The notes below the pieces were generated by a model. It was not told where the DNA came from, did no database searches, and was given only the letters and a program-made list of their open reading frames with translations. Shown piece by piece: positions 1 through 10,000 of a stretch of DNA of 20,033 nt. Both the position numbers and the translations under genes were made by a program. This stretch comes from a virus, in IMG/VR virus record IMGVR_UViG_3300031977_000086, positions 1-20,033 of that record. One strand, written 5' to 3'. How positions within the stretch are numbered: the first letter of the stretch is position 1; each line of letters begins with the position of its first letter.

Positions 1-191
1 GATACAACGGAAACTTCACCACCACTAAAGGTATTGTTTCTCATTCTGCTGCTGTAGGAACTGTTAAACTGCTTGATCTTGCTACCGAATCGGAGTATCA
101 GATCGAGCGTCAAGGTACGTTGTTTGTCGCTAAGTATGCTATGGGTCACGGAGTTCTCCGTCCTGAGTGTGCTATCGAACTAATAGCGTAA
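1..191 (+). CDS. Major capsid protein, C-terminal part (T7 gp10-like)
   Basis: The window opens inside a gene. Read in the phase whose first full codon is at base 3, it gives 62 codons and a TAA at 189-191. The tail of the protein includes the segments VGTVKLLDLATESEY and VAKYAMGHGVLRPECAIEL, which resemble the C-terminus of T7-like major capsid proteins, the HK97-fold subunits that form the icosahedral shell. Its place directly before the two tail tubular genes is the gp10 position in T7. Only the C-terminal end is visible, so start and length are unknown. I saw no obvious slippery sequence for a gp10B-like frameshift, but only the last codons can be inspected. Confidence 0.85.
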   Translation, partial: YNGNFTTTKGIVSHSAAVGTVKLLDLATESEYQIERQGTLFVAKYAMGHGVLRPECAIELIA

Positions 192-209
192 CGCTCTTCT
201 CTCGGTGTT

Positions 210-238
210 GGGGAGGTCTGTGATTCGTTCCGCTCCCC
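210..238 (+). terminator. Weak hairpin after the capsid gene
   Basis: GGGGAG (210-215) is the exact reverse complement of CTCCCC (233-238), with a 17-base loop. T7 has a partial terminator (T-phi) right after its capsid gene, so the position fits. However, the loop is long and no U-run follows the stem, so this is not a typical intrinsic terminator. It may instead slow the polymerase or protect the 3' end of the capsid message. Confidence 0.3.
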
Positions 239-249
239 TCCACTGATTA

Positions 250-267
250 TATACTTTATAGAACATC
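250..267 (+). promoter_or_regulatory. Leader with TATACT and AACATC before tail tubular A
   Basis: TATACT (250-255) lies 12 bases before the ATG, and AACATC (262-267) abuts it. No Shine-Dalgarno sequence is present. The same AACATC-ATG junction, with a TATA-like hexamer just upstream, occurs before the genes at 12741 and 17120. I see no good -35 box at the right distance here. It may be a promoter for host or phage polymerase, or a translation-initiation element; the sequence alone does not decide. Confidence 0.35.
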
Positions 268-846
268 ATGGCTTTAACGACTAAACTAAATGCAGTAAAT
301 ACAATCATCAGTGTTATCGGGGAAGCCCCGGTTAATACACTTGGAGGTACAGCAGTTCCTGTTACAGTCGTTCAAGCAGAAGCAGTCCTCGACGAAACCA
401 GTAAAGCTATACAGTCAGAGGGTTGGCACTTTAATACGGAGCACGAGTACACACTTACTCCTGATGCTTCCACGTCTAAGATTAACTTACCAAGCAATAC
501 GCTTCGTGTAGACTTAGACCCAGAAATTTATACAGACAGTGATCCAGTACAACGTGGACTTTTGTTATACGACAGAAAGAATCACACGGATGTATGGACC
601 AAAGAGGTGAAAGCCTCTATTACTTTTGAGTTAGCATTCACAGATATGCCTGAGCAGTTCCGTCACTACATTACAGTTAAAGCAGCTCGTATCTTTGCTA
701 ATCGATTCTTAGGCAGTAGAGAGATCGAAGGGTTTGCTTTGCGGGATGAGATAGAAGCGAAAGCACGTGCGATTGATAGCGACTCTGAGAATGCAGACCG
801 TACTATCTTTGACCACTACAGCGTACTAAGAGTATTAGATAGATAA
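268..846 (+). CDS. Tail tubular protein A (T7 gp11-like adaptor)
   Basis: This 192-residue protein is close in length to T7 gp11 (196 aa). Its N-terminus has the family pattern LNAVNTIISVIGEAPVNTL, then a helical segment and the typical EGWHFN motif (residues about 51-56). Late residues show the FRHYITVKAARIFANRF pattern seen in this family. In T7-like phages twelve copies form the adaptor ring between portal and nozzle. It lies just after the capsid gene and three bases before the nozzle gene, as in T7. ATG 268 is the natural start, since the protein aligns with the family from its first residues. No Shine-Dalgarno precedes it; instead there is the AACATC leader shared with two other genes. 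Confidence 0.93.
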   Translation: MALTTKLNAVNTIISVIGEAPVNTLGGTAVPVTVVQAEAVLDETSKAIQSEGWHFNTEHEYTLTPDASTSKINLPSNTLRVDLDPEIYTDSDPVQRGLLLYDRKNHTDVWTKEVKASITFELAFTDMPEQFRHYITVKAARIFANRFLGSREIEGFALRDEIEAKARAIDSDSENADRTIFDHYSVLRVLDR

Positions 847-849
847 GAG

Positions 850-3456
850 ATGCCTCTGTTAGTAAACAGTGTACCGAATCTCGCACAGGGAGTATCGCAA
901 CAGCCTGACAATCTCAGGTATCCCGGTCAGTGTGACGAACAAGTAAATGCTTGGGCTACTGTCGTTGAGGGGTTAGTAAAGCGTCCTAATACACGACACA
1001 TCAGTAAGTTATTTACTTCTGCTATTAGTGACGATGCTTATGTACAGTACATCAATAGAGACGACGACAATCAGTTTGCTGCTGTTATACAGAACAATGA
1101 TCTATCTTTATTTGATCTGAGTGACGGTACGGAAAAGACAGTATCTATCACAGCTAATGCACAGACTTACTTAGATGGTATAACAACTCCTCGTACTGAT
1201 GTTAAAGCATTAACTGTAGCTGACTATACATTCATAGCGAATAAAAAACAGACAGTAGCGTTGAGCAGTACACTTAGTTCTACACTTCCTTACGAAGCTT
1301 TAGTGTTCGTTAAATTGGGGGATTACAGTAAAGAATACAGCGTAGAGATAGACGGCCAGAAATTTATCTATGAAAGTGGAGACGGTCAGGACTCATCCGC
1401 TGATTCCACTGGTAACTCAGAAGGTACAGGTAAAGATGCGGATACTGAATACATAGCTGGACAACTAGCACAGACTTTAGGAACAGGTGGTCAAGTGACT
1501 TCTGTTACAATAACAAACGGAGGAAGCGGATACACCACACCACCAGATGTTACATTCAGTAATCCTGCTACAGGTACTGATAATGCTGGAGGTTATGCTT
1601 TGTTATCGGGAGGCGTAGTTACAGAAGTTGTTGTCACCCACGGAGGTAGAAAGTATACATCAGCACCTACTATTTCATTTAGTACAGGATCAGCAACAGC
1701 TACCGCTACAATAGCATCTACAGGTGTATCTCAAACAGTGGAAGTACAGAATGCTTGCATCAAGATCACAGGTACATCTGACTTTCAGATCGGAGCTAAG
1801 GATGGATTAGCTGACCAAGGACTGGGTTTAGTTTACAAAGAAGTAGGTAGCATCACTGATCTACCATCTAAAGCATACCACGGATTCCGTGTTAAAGTGC
1901 GTGGTGATGCAGAACTGGTGCAAGATGATTACTATGTAAAATTTGAGGTGCACGACGAAGAAGCGTTTGGAGGAGGTAGTTGGATAGAAGATATAGGATA
2001 CGGCATAAAGACTACTATCAACGCTACCACCATGCCATTACAGCTTAAACCTGATGACGCTACTTTTAATACTTGGACATTAGACACAGCAACTTGGGGA
2101 ACTAGATTAGCGGGAGATGATGACACGAATCCTGCTCCTACATTTGTTGGTAGTAAGATAAACGACATATTCTTCTTTAAAAACAGATTGGGTTTACTGA
2201 CAGATAGCAGTATTGTATTCTCCGAAGCAGATGAGTACTTTAACTTTTGGAGGACCACTGTGTTATCGTTGTTGGACTCTGCCCCTATCGATGTTGGAGT
2301 AGCACACACAAAGGTAGCTATCTTACAACACGCTATACCATTTCAAGAGAAGCTGCTTATCTTTTCTAACAGCACACAGTTTGTGCTACGTGGTACAGAT
2401 TTGTTAACACCTAAGACGGTAAGTATTACACCAGCTACAGAGTACGATTCATCAGATACTATAAAGCCGTTGGTGCTTAACAACTATGTATACTTTAACT
2501 TCCGTAGGAATAACTACGAAGGTGTTACAGAATACTACGTAGATAACGATACTAATATCTTTGACGCTGCTGAGATCACGGCACAAGTACCTACTTATGT
2601 ACCATCCCGTATCGAACTGATGACAGGATCAGCCACTGAGAATTTGTTGTGCTTGATAAACGGTAATCGTACTGAGATGTTTGTGTACAAGTTCTTTTGG
2701 CAGAATAAAGAAAAGGTACAGAGTGCTTGGCAGAAGTTTACATTTGGTAGGGAGATTGTAAGCATGGGCTTCATAGAGTCCGATCTGTACGTTATAACAA
2801 AAGATACCACAGATACATTCTTAGAGGTACTACCTATGGAGAATGATCTACAGGATACTGATCTTACTTACTCTATATTATTGGACAGTCGTATAGATGG
2901 CAGTGCATTGACTACTAACTTTAGTGGCGGTGTTACTACAATCAGCGGGTTTCCTTACGATCCAACAGGTGTCGAGATATACAGTAAAGCTGGACATAAG
3001 TACGCATTTACTAGGACATCAGCTACAGAGGGTACGGTGAGTGGTGATATAACATCTGTTCCATTCTTTGCTGGCATCCCGTACAATATGTTGTACAGGT
3101 TCTCCGACCAAACACTGAAGCAATCAACAGAAAGAGGAGGAAGAAGTGCATCTGATTACACCTTCCAAACGATTCGTAGTGGTAGCTTGAACTATGCAGA
3201 TACCGGACACTTTGTTGTAGAAGTAACACCGAAGTTCAGAGATAAGTATACCTACGTCTACAATCCTGATATTCTTGGAGCTGACTTAACACTTAACAGT
3301 TTTACCCCTCAGAGTGGTCACTTTAGATTCTCTGTACAAGCACAACCAGAAGAAGCAACCATCGAAGTAAAGAGCAGTTCTGCATTGCCAGTTAAGCTAT
3401 TAGCTGCAGAGTTTGAGTCTATGATGATACCGAGAAGCAGAAGATATGGAGCTTAG
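850..3456 (+). CDS. Tail tubular protein B (T7 gp12-like nozzle)
   Basis: This 868-residue protein begins with the gp12 signature: VPNLAQGVSQQPDNLRYPGQ, then QVNAWATVVEGLVKRP. Six copies form the tapered nozzle at the tip of the short tail, which binds the fibres and is the exit for DNA and internal proteins. The body keeps family features such as KNRLGLLTDSSIVFSEAD (around residue 443) and ends in IPRSRRYGA, a basic C-terminus usual for the family. It is longer than T7 gp12 (794 aa). Part of the extra length is an insert at about residues 216-290 with two GGSGYT-type beta repeats 41 residues apart. It follows gp11 by 3 bases and overlaps the next gene by 11. Confidence 0.93.
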   Translation: MPLLVNSVPNLAQGVSQQPDNLRYPGQCDEQVNAWATVVEGLVKRPNTRHISKLFTSAISDDAYVQYINRDDDNQFAAVIQNNDLSLFDLSDGTEKTVSITANAQTYLDGITTPRTDVKALTVADYTFIANKKQTVALSSTLSSTLPYEALVFVKLGDYSKEYSVEIDGQKFIYESGDGQDSSADSTGNSEGTGKDADTEYIAGQLAQTLGTGGQVTSVTITNGGSGYTTPPDVTFSNPATGTDNAGGYALLSGGVVTEVVVTHGGRKYTSAPTISFSTGSATATATIASTGVSQTVEVQNACIKITGTSDFQIGAKDGLADQGLGLVYKEVGSITDLPSKAYHGFRVKVRGDAELVQDDYYVKFEVHDEEAFGGGSWIEDIGYGIKTTINATTMPLQLKPDDATFNTWTLDTATWGTRLAGDDDTNPAPTFVGSKINDIFFFKNRLGLLTDSSIVFSEADEYFNFWRTTVLSLLDSAPIDVGVAHTKVAILQHAIPFQEKLLIFSNSTQFVLRGTDLLTPKTVSITPATEYDSSDTIKPLVLNNYVYFNFRRNNYEGVTEYYVDNDTNIFDAAEITAQVPTYVPSRIELMTGSATENLLCLINGNRTEMFVYKFFWQNKEKVQSAWQKFTFGREIVSMGFIESDLYVITKDTTDTFLEVLPMENDLQDTDLTYSILLDSRIDGSALTTNFSGGVTTISGFPYDPTGVEIYSKAGHKYAFTRTSATEGTVSGDITSVPFFAGIPYNMLYRFSDQTLKQSTERGGRSASDYTFQTIRSGSLNYADTGHFVVEVTPKFRDKYTYVYNPDILGADLTLNSFTPQSGHFRFSVQAQPEEATIEVKSSSALPVKLLAAEFESMMIPRSRRYGA

Positions 3457-3892
3457 GATAGATGAAGCACACGGTGATATGGATGCAGTTGATCTGTATG
3501 AAGACCTGCGGGAGGAAGATATGTTAGAGATACTCGGACTTATGCACCACCCACGAGACGCTGTTATGATGTCTTACGCTTGTAGTACAAAGTGTTACAG
3601 CGTGAAAGATGAGATGAATAACTTGTACTGTTCATTTGGTGTGGCTCCTATCGAAGGTACTAATATCGGAAGTGCTTGGTTATTGGGTACTAGACGGTTA
3701 CCAAGTATTAAGAAGTTCTTTTTGAAGCACTCCAAGGAACGGATGATGGGGTTGTTAGATGGTTTTGATTATCTCACTAACTTTGTTATGAAGAGTAACA
3801 CGTTGAGTTATAGGTGGTTGGAGTGGTTAGGTGCAGAGTTTAACGATTGTCAGTACGAAGGCTATCTGTCATTTATATTAGAGAGGAAGTAA
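3446..3892 (+). CDS. T7 gp13-like internal virion protein
   Basis: The protein has 148 residues, close to T7 gp13 (138 aa), and lies between the nozzle and gp14-like genes, the gp13 position. It starts inside the last codons of the nozzle gene (11-base overlap), implying translational coupling. Visible features are an acidic N-terminus (DLYEDLREEDMLEI), a GVAPIEGTNIGSAWLLGT core and a C-terminal WLEWLGAEF segment. This pattern recalls the DUF2833/gp13 family and also looks acetyltransferase-like (GNAT), with the WLxxLGA strand-turn near the end. In T7, gp13 is needed for correct virion assembly. No enzymatic activity is claimed; the acetyltransferase fold is an inference. Confidence 0.75.
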   Translation: MELRIDEAHGDMDAVDLYEDLREEDMLEILGLMHHPRDAVMMSYACSTKCYSVKDEMNNLYCSFGVAPIEGTNIGSAWLLGTRRLPSIKKFFLKHSKERMMGLLDGFDYLTNFVMKSNTLSYRWLEWLGAEFNDCQYEGYLSFILERK

Positions 3893-3897
3893 TTGTT

Positions 3898-4596
3898 ATG
3901 TGTTTTCCAGCAATAGGTGCAGCAGTCGTCGGAGCCAAGGCAGCAGCTGGTATGTCAGCTGTACAGTTAGGTATAGTAGGTGCTTCAACGGTAGCTGGTG
4001 TAGCGTCTCCTCTTGTATCGTATGCGGGGCAGCGTCAGCAAGCTAGACAACAAGCTAGATACCAAGCACAAGCAGCAGCTGCGGAGCGTCAGCGTTTCAT
4101 GCAGGAACAGACCTCTCTTCGTATGCGTCAAGCACAAGAACAAGAGGCAGTTGGACGGGAACTTGAACAAGTAAGTCGTAAATCACAAGCTGCACTTGCT
4201 AGAGCTAGAGTATCAGCTGGAGAAGCTGGAGTAGCGGGTGCGTCTGTACAGGCGTTGATGGACGACTATATGAGACAAGAAGCTGGGTATCGCAGTGCGT
4301 TATTACGACAACAAGAACTTGGTGGTATATCTACAGGCTTAGGTCTTGAACAAGCTGGGTTCGCTACGCAACAACGTCAGATCGGAATTAACCAACCAAT
4401 AGATAGACCTAGTGCTTTAGGTGCGTTACTTCAAGCTGGGCAGCAAGCTGTCAGTGGTTATTCGACTGGTTTACAAATGCAAAGTATGATGGGCGGCGGT
4501 GGAGCTGGAACATCTTCTGCATTACAATCTTACACAGCACCTAGAGCTATCGGTAGGTCTAATGTTAAAATCGGAGGCGGTTACAAGATACTATAA
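3898..4596 (+). CDS. T7 gp14-like internal core protein
   Basis: I place the start at ATG 3898, giving 232 residues. It has a purine-rich AGAGGAAG ribosome site at about 3882-3889, and the protein then begins MCFPAIGAAVVGAKAAAG, a typical gp14 opening. An in-frame ATG at 3847 lies inside the preceding gene and would add 17 unlikely residues. The N-terminal 45 or so residues are Ala/Gly/Val-rich and could insert in a membrane; residues about 48-120 are Gln/Arg/Ala-rich and probably a long helix. In T7, gp14 is ejected first and forms a pore in the outer membrane. The stop codon overlaps the next start by one base (TAATG). T7 gp14 is 196 aa, so the length is similar. Confidence 0.82.
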   Translation: MCFPAIGAAVVGAKAAAGMSAVQLGIVGASTVAGVASPLVSYAGQRQQARQQARYQAQAAAAERQRFMQEQTSLRMRQAQEQEAVGRELEQVSRKSQAALARARVSAGEAGVAGASVQALMDDYMRQEAGYRSALLRQQELGGISTGLGLEQAGFATQQRQIGINQPIDRPSALGALLQAGQQAVSGYSTGLQMQSMMGGGGAGTSSALQSYTAPRAIGRSNVKIGGGYKIL

Positions 4597-7001
4597 TGGC
4601 TAAAGAACGAGTACAAGTACAAGGGTTGGGAGACGCAGTTCCCGGCATTCAGCCGACTATTCAACGGGGCGGTCAGTACGCCGTGCAAGTTCAACGAGCA
4701 GGTCGGAATAAGTTGATGGACTTGGCTGATGCGTTGGGTCAAGTTAATCCGTTATTGCAGCAGTACGGAGGTTTACAGAAACAACAGGAACAGATCGGTA
4801 TTGAACAAGCTCAGTTAGTAGAAGAACAGAATGTTATATCTGAGTTAAAGAAGCAGAAGGATGTAGATGGCTTCAGTATATTAGCTACTACCAACAGGGA
4901 CAGAGCATACAGAGATGCGTTGTTAAAACGACACATCAATAGTACTATGTTGCCTAGTTTAGAAGCTAAAGCACAGGACTTAATCAATCCCGAAAAATAC
5001 AGAACTAGAAATGATTTGTTTCAAGCAGCGGATCAAACACTATCTGATGAATGGAGTGCGTTCGTAGCTGAAGTCGGCGAAGAGGTTGCTAACAGTACAG
5101 CAGGTAAAGCTATGTGGAGTGTTGTTACTTCTCCTTATAAAAATGAACTAGCAGCTAAGTACGAAAAAGCTAAAGATACTTTTGTAGCTGGGACTATCAG
5201 TGATGAAATTGGCAAATATTTAAAACCTAAGTTAAACCGATTCGATGAAGCTTCTGGTAAATATATTATAGATGTTAATGGTATACAGGACGGAGTAGCG
5301 GTATTCGATGAAAGATTATCTGAAGACTTACCCCACCTAACTAAACCGGAACGTAGTAAATTTTTAGTAAATAACTTTGCTAACGAACTAGAGGGGCTTT
5401 ATTCAGCTCAAAGATATACAGACGCTGCTCGTATGTTATCAGTTCTTAAAACCACTGAGTTAAATGATTCGTTTATATTCACAACACCTACAGCTAAAGA
5501 TATACTTAACCCAATAGAAACTAAAATAAACAATGCTATTGAAAAGTACGCAGATAAGAAGGAAAAGAAGAAGGTAGGTATTTATGTTAATAAAGTAACG
5601 GAGGCTCAGAAGGGTTTATACTTAGTTAATACTAAAGAGCAATTAGATGCTAATCCCGTTTTAAGAGCAGAGCTAATGGAGGCTTTTTCGTTTAGCGGCT
5701 TGGGTAACGGCGGAGTGCTTACGGAAGAAAGGAAACAACAAGCTATTGATGAATTATTTAATCCTGATGTCCCCGGCTTACCGCTTCAAAAATTTATACC
5801 TATCCTTAAAAACTTAGCAAAAGAAGGTGGAGAAGAATCTTACGATCATTTGTACGATGGTTTAGATGATATAAATGAAGGCCTTATCAACGCCTTAAAA
5901 GCTCCCGGTGCTCCTGTTGTTTTAGACGATGAAACGAAAAAGGATATAATTGAGGACCCGGTTAGCGGTTTAAAAGCTAAGTTAAAAGAAAACCCTAGAT
6001 TAAGTTTACTGCAATTCCAACGAGAACATCCTACAAACTTTGAGGTATGGAATGATTTAAAGAAGGAATACGCTGATTTAACTCGTTCTAATTATGTGTT
6101 TGATACAAACGTATGGAAAACTTCTAGCGATATTTTCGAAGAAAGATTAACTCAAGTTAACAATAAAATTATAGAAGAAGTTGGTATTAAAGCTACTGAA
6201 GCTAAACAAGAATTAAAGTCAGAATCTGAAATATATTCAAAGGCTCTTCAAAGCGATATAGAAACTTTACTTAAAACCGAAGCAGCTAAACCTGAAATAC
6301 TAGAATTAGAACCAGAGATTAGAGAAAGAAAGTTAAGAGAAAAACTAGATGAGATTGTTGCATATCATGCAGAGCGTTATCAAGGAATAACAGAAGCTAT
6401 GATAGAATTCAAAGAGAACACCGCAGAACGTAAAGTGGATGTAGATGTAGCAACAGAAGTTAAATTAAAAAAGACACTCAAAAGAAAAGCTGCTGAAACT
6501 GTGGAGTTTAAATCTTTACAGCCGCCTGAAATGGTTACTAAAAGAATAGGTAGGAGAATTGTGAAGCAACCAGCTATTATATCTTCCGAATTAATAAACG
6601 AAGATAGAAAGAAAATGATGGAAGGTGGTTTCCCTACTAGAAATCAGTTAAGGCTTTCATTGCACCGTTACGGGATGGATAGATGGAATCCTAAAGAAGC
6701 TGTTGAAATGTTAGATCAAGCAGGTATGACTTACCTAGATGTAAAATTATTCGGTAGCCACGCTGAGTTAGCTAAGGTAATGGATAAATGGTTACCTGTT
6801 ATGTATAAAGATATTGGTTATGTAGAAAAGGACGGTGTGTTTGAAATAGGAGACGCCGGGTTTTTAACTGAAGAAGAAATCGAAATAAGAAATGAGTATC
6901 AATCTTTTGGGCTAACGCCTCTAAGTGAGACTGATATTGTAGAGCAAGTATTAGATGGTGCTAACGGTTTTGAAGAAGCACAACTTAGTTTACTTAGATG
7001 A
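4596..7001 (+). CDS. T7 gp15-like internal virion protein
   Basis: The protein has 801 residues (T7 gp15: 747) and sits between the gp14-like and gp16-like genes with one- and four-base overlaps. It is mostly hydrophilic and helical. A Gln/Gly-rich N-terminus (GRNKLMDLADALGQVNPLL) is followed by long charged helices, and I see no membrane segment or transglycosylase motif. In T7, gp15 and gp16 leave the capsid and form a periplasmic tunnel for DNA translocation. The assignment rests mainly on gene order, length and character, since this family diverges quickly. The bases become more AT-rich here than in the tail tubular genes. Confidence 0.78.
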   Translation: MAKERVQVQGLGDAVPGIQPTIQRGGQYAVQVQRAGRNKLMDLADALGQVNPLLQQYGGLQKQQEQIGIEQAQLVEEQNVISELKKQKDVDGFSILATTNRDRAYRDALLKRHINSTMLPSLEAKAQDLINPEKYRTRNDLFQAADQTLSDEWSAFVAEVGEEVANSTAGKAMWSVVTSPYKNELAAKYEKAKDTFVAGTISDEIGKYLKPKLNRFDEASGKYIIDVNGIQDGVAVFDERLSEDLPHLTKPERSKFLVNNFANELEGLYSAQRYTDAARMLSVLKTTELNDSFIFTTPTAKDILNPIETKINNAIEKYADKKEKKKVGIYVNKVTEAQKGLYLVNTKEQLDANPVLRAELMEAFSFSGLGNGGVLTEERKQQAIDELFNPDVPGLPLQKFIPILKNLAKEGGEESYDHLYDGLDDINEGLINALKAPGAPVVLDDETKKDIIEDPVSGLKAKLKENPRLSLLQFQREHPTNFEVWNDLKKEYADLTRSNYVFDTNVWKTSSDIFEERLTQVNNKIIEEVGIKATEAKQELKSESEIYSKALQSDIETLLKTEAAKPEILELEPEIRERKLREKLDEIVAYHAERYQGITEAMIEFKENTAERKVDVDVATEVKLKKTLKRKAAETVEFKSLQPPEMVTKRIGRRIVKQPAIISSELINEDRKKMMEGGFPTRNQLRLSLHRYGMDRWNPKEAVEMLDQAGMTYLDVKLFGSHAELAKVMDKWLPVMYKDIGYVEKDGVFEIGDAGFLTEEEIEIRNEYQSFGLTPLSETDIVEQVLDGANGFEEAQLSLLR

Positions 7002-10000
7002 CGGAAGAAGAATATCGAAAGTATAAGGAAGAAAGAAGGAAGATGCTTGGTCTTCCTAGCTTACCAGTAAGAGAAGTAGCTACGCCCGAACCTGAGATTC
7101 CCGATTATACTATATCATCAAACACTACACCTGAAGTACCTCAAGAAGTAATTGATGCTTACTCACAAGTTCAAGGTGAGATAGAGGAAGGAAGTTATAT
7201 AACTGGAACTGCTCTAAGTGTAGCGGGTGAATTAGGTTTAGGTATAGGTTTATCTAGGCAGTTACACAAAAGTCAAAAATATTTAAAATGGATTAACGGT
7301 GCTCGTAGAGTATCTATGGCTGGTATATTAGCACCTGAGCCTTCTACTACTGTGGCTGGTGTTGTAGGTTTAGCGGCTACTGAAGCAGGTATATGGGGGC
7401 TGTCTAACTTTATTGGTCAACAGATTAGGCAGGGGTTTGGATTACAAGATGAGTATTCAGTTGGAGAGGGTATAGCTGCCTCTGTGTTTGGTGTAGGTAT
7501 TGTCACTAAAGCCGCTGATAAAGTATTTAAACTAGGCCCCGGTATTGGTGCTGCAAACGCATGGAAAGGACAGACAGCGTTAGTTAATGGTGTTGAAACG
7601 TTTATAAGCGGGGGTGCATTAGGTATAGCAGAATCTGCGTTGCGTCAAGAGATTGAAGCACAAATGAATGGTAAGGAACGCAACACTTATGACTACTTGT
7701 TCTCAGGCATAGCTGGCGGGGCTTTCAATACTTTGTTTTCAGTTTGGGGACGCACGGGTAAATGGGGTCGGGATCAAGCCAACGAAGCTGCAAGTAACGC
7801 TAAGAAACGTTTATTAAAAGATAAAGCCGATCTAATTGCTAAGCAGAATAAAATAGCTGGCAGAGCCGGAGCTGCTAGTAGAAGAAAGATACAGGGGGAA
7901 ATAAATAAAATCGATCAAGCCGTTGAAGTAATCGATGACGGCATAAGGGAAATAAAAGGTGCGGACGAAATACTTACAAAGCAAGAACAGGAGGCCGTAG
8001 CTGAAGACTTACCAGAGATTAAAAAAGAAGATCAAGGTCCTATATTGGAAGCTGAAGATATATCTGAAATTAAAAAACAAGATGAGGAAGTTGTAGCATC
8101 AAAGGATTTAGAGGAGGAAACAACGCAAGCTAGAGAAGCTGAAGAAGAAGTTGTTGAAGAACCTGCTAAGCCAGAAGAACAACCGGATGTTGTAGAAAAA
8201 GAAGCACTGCCTAGATTTGTGGATGATGAAAGGGAAGGAGCTTTTGACGCACTAGTAAGGCAGACTGAGACATACGGTTTTGTTAACATAGCAGATAACA
8301 GAAGGATGACTCGTATATCTCAAAGGCTATACGAAAGAAGTAATCAAAACTTTGAAATATTCTCTAAACGATTAAGGGAAGATATTACAGATATAGACAC
8401 TATCCAAGAGTTTTTAAATGAAGTTAAGTTCTTACGTAAATTAAACAATGAGATACGTTATCCTTTAGGTTTAGCGGCTGGCGGTGGTGTTCAAGCTTTT
8501 AAAGGAGATTCAGATAAATTTGCTTGGAGGAACGATAAAGCTAGTTACGCTAACCAATTAGAAGATGCGTCTTACGCAAAGCTGGAAGCTGATTTAGAAA
8601 TAGCACTCGGCAAGGGTACGTTATCTGAAGACGCTGACATACTTAAACAGCACAACGAATATGTAGAAGTAGACGAACCTAAGCCAGCACCTAAAGACGA
8701 AGCAGACTTAGAGATTGAGGATACTATGATGGAGGCTCCTGTGTCTTCTGAAGTAGATGTTGAAGCACAAACAGCAGAGGAAGTTACTAGAAAACTTTCA
8801 AAAAGAAAAGACGGATTAAAACAAAGGCTAAAGAAATTAGAGGAAGCTAGAGAAGAATTTGTTGGTTTAAGGGAAGAGGTTGCACCGAAGAAAGCTAAAG
8901 CGAAAACACCGGAAGAAGCAGACATACAGAATAGATTAGCTTTTTACAGAACTGCTAAGAAAGAAGCTAAAGAAACAGCACTGTTAGAAAATAGATTAGA
9001 AAGATACTTTGAATTATTAGAAGAAGGTGATATAGAAAAGATTAGACAGGAAGTAGGACCTGCACCTGATTGGGCTAAACCCAAAGAAATAGAAAGCTAC
9101 TTAGGCAAGTTAAGGTCTGTCGTAAATAAAACTAAAAAGCTTTTACAGAAAGAACTTATAGACGAAGATGAAGTACTCAGGTTAAAAGAAGCCGACGCAC
9201 TCGCTAGACAAAAACAGAGACTAGAAGGTAGACTAGAGCAGCTACAAGAACGCTTTGGTGATAGAGCTAAAATACAACCTAAAGAAAAGAAAGAAGTAAA
9301 GGTTGATCCTGAAGTAGCTGAATTAAAGCAACGTATAAAGTTTTACGAAGAAGCTGAGGCTGATGCGTTAGAGGTAGAGAGGTTAGAGGCTGAGTTAGCT
9401 AAAGTAGCTGAACTAGATGTAGCACCACTAGGCGAACAAAGAGCAGCTGTTACTCCTAAACCTACAGGACCACAGAAGCCTGACACTAGAGCGTCTGAAT
9501 TGCGTAGTAAAATCGCTAAAGTAAAAGCAAACATTAAGCAAAGACTAGCTGATATAGATAAAGCTAGACTTGAAATGTCTGATGAGTTTCAGGCGGCTAA
9601 AGCTGAAGCAGCGTTTCAAAAGAAGATCAACGGTTTACAAGCTAAGTTAGATGAACTTCGTGCTACATTTGCAAAAGAACCAGAGGAACTCGTACCCGGT
9701 AAACCTAAAGAAAAAGACCCTAAAGTAAAAGACTTAGAAGATAAGATTAAGTTTTACAAAGACGCACAATCTGAAGCTAGGAAGATAAAGGAACTAGAAG
9801 CTGAAAGAGCTAGGCTGTTAGAAGTTGAGACGGGACCATTGGGTAGACAGCGAGAAGAGATAACACCGAAACCTACAGGACCAAAGAAAGCACCGGGTAG
9901 GGTTGAGGAGCTAAATAAAGATATAGCTTTCTTGCGTAGTAACATGCGTAACAGAATACGTGAAATTGATCGGGCTAGAGTTGAAATGTCTGATGAATAT

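Noticed and set aside
311-511. Plus-strand frame inside the tail tubular A gene
   Set aside because: It is an alternate-phase reading of a well-supported gene with no ribosome site and a non-protein-like composition.
3847-3897. Upstream ATG for the gp14-like gene
   Set aside because: It would add 17 residues coded inside the previous gene, with no ribosome site. The ATG at 3898 has one and gives the family-like N-terminus.
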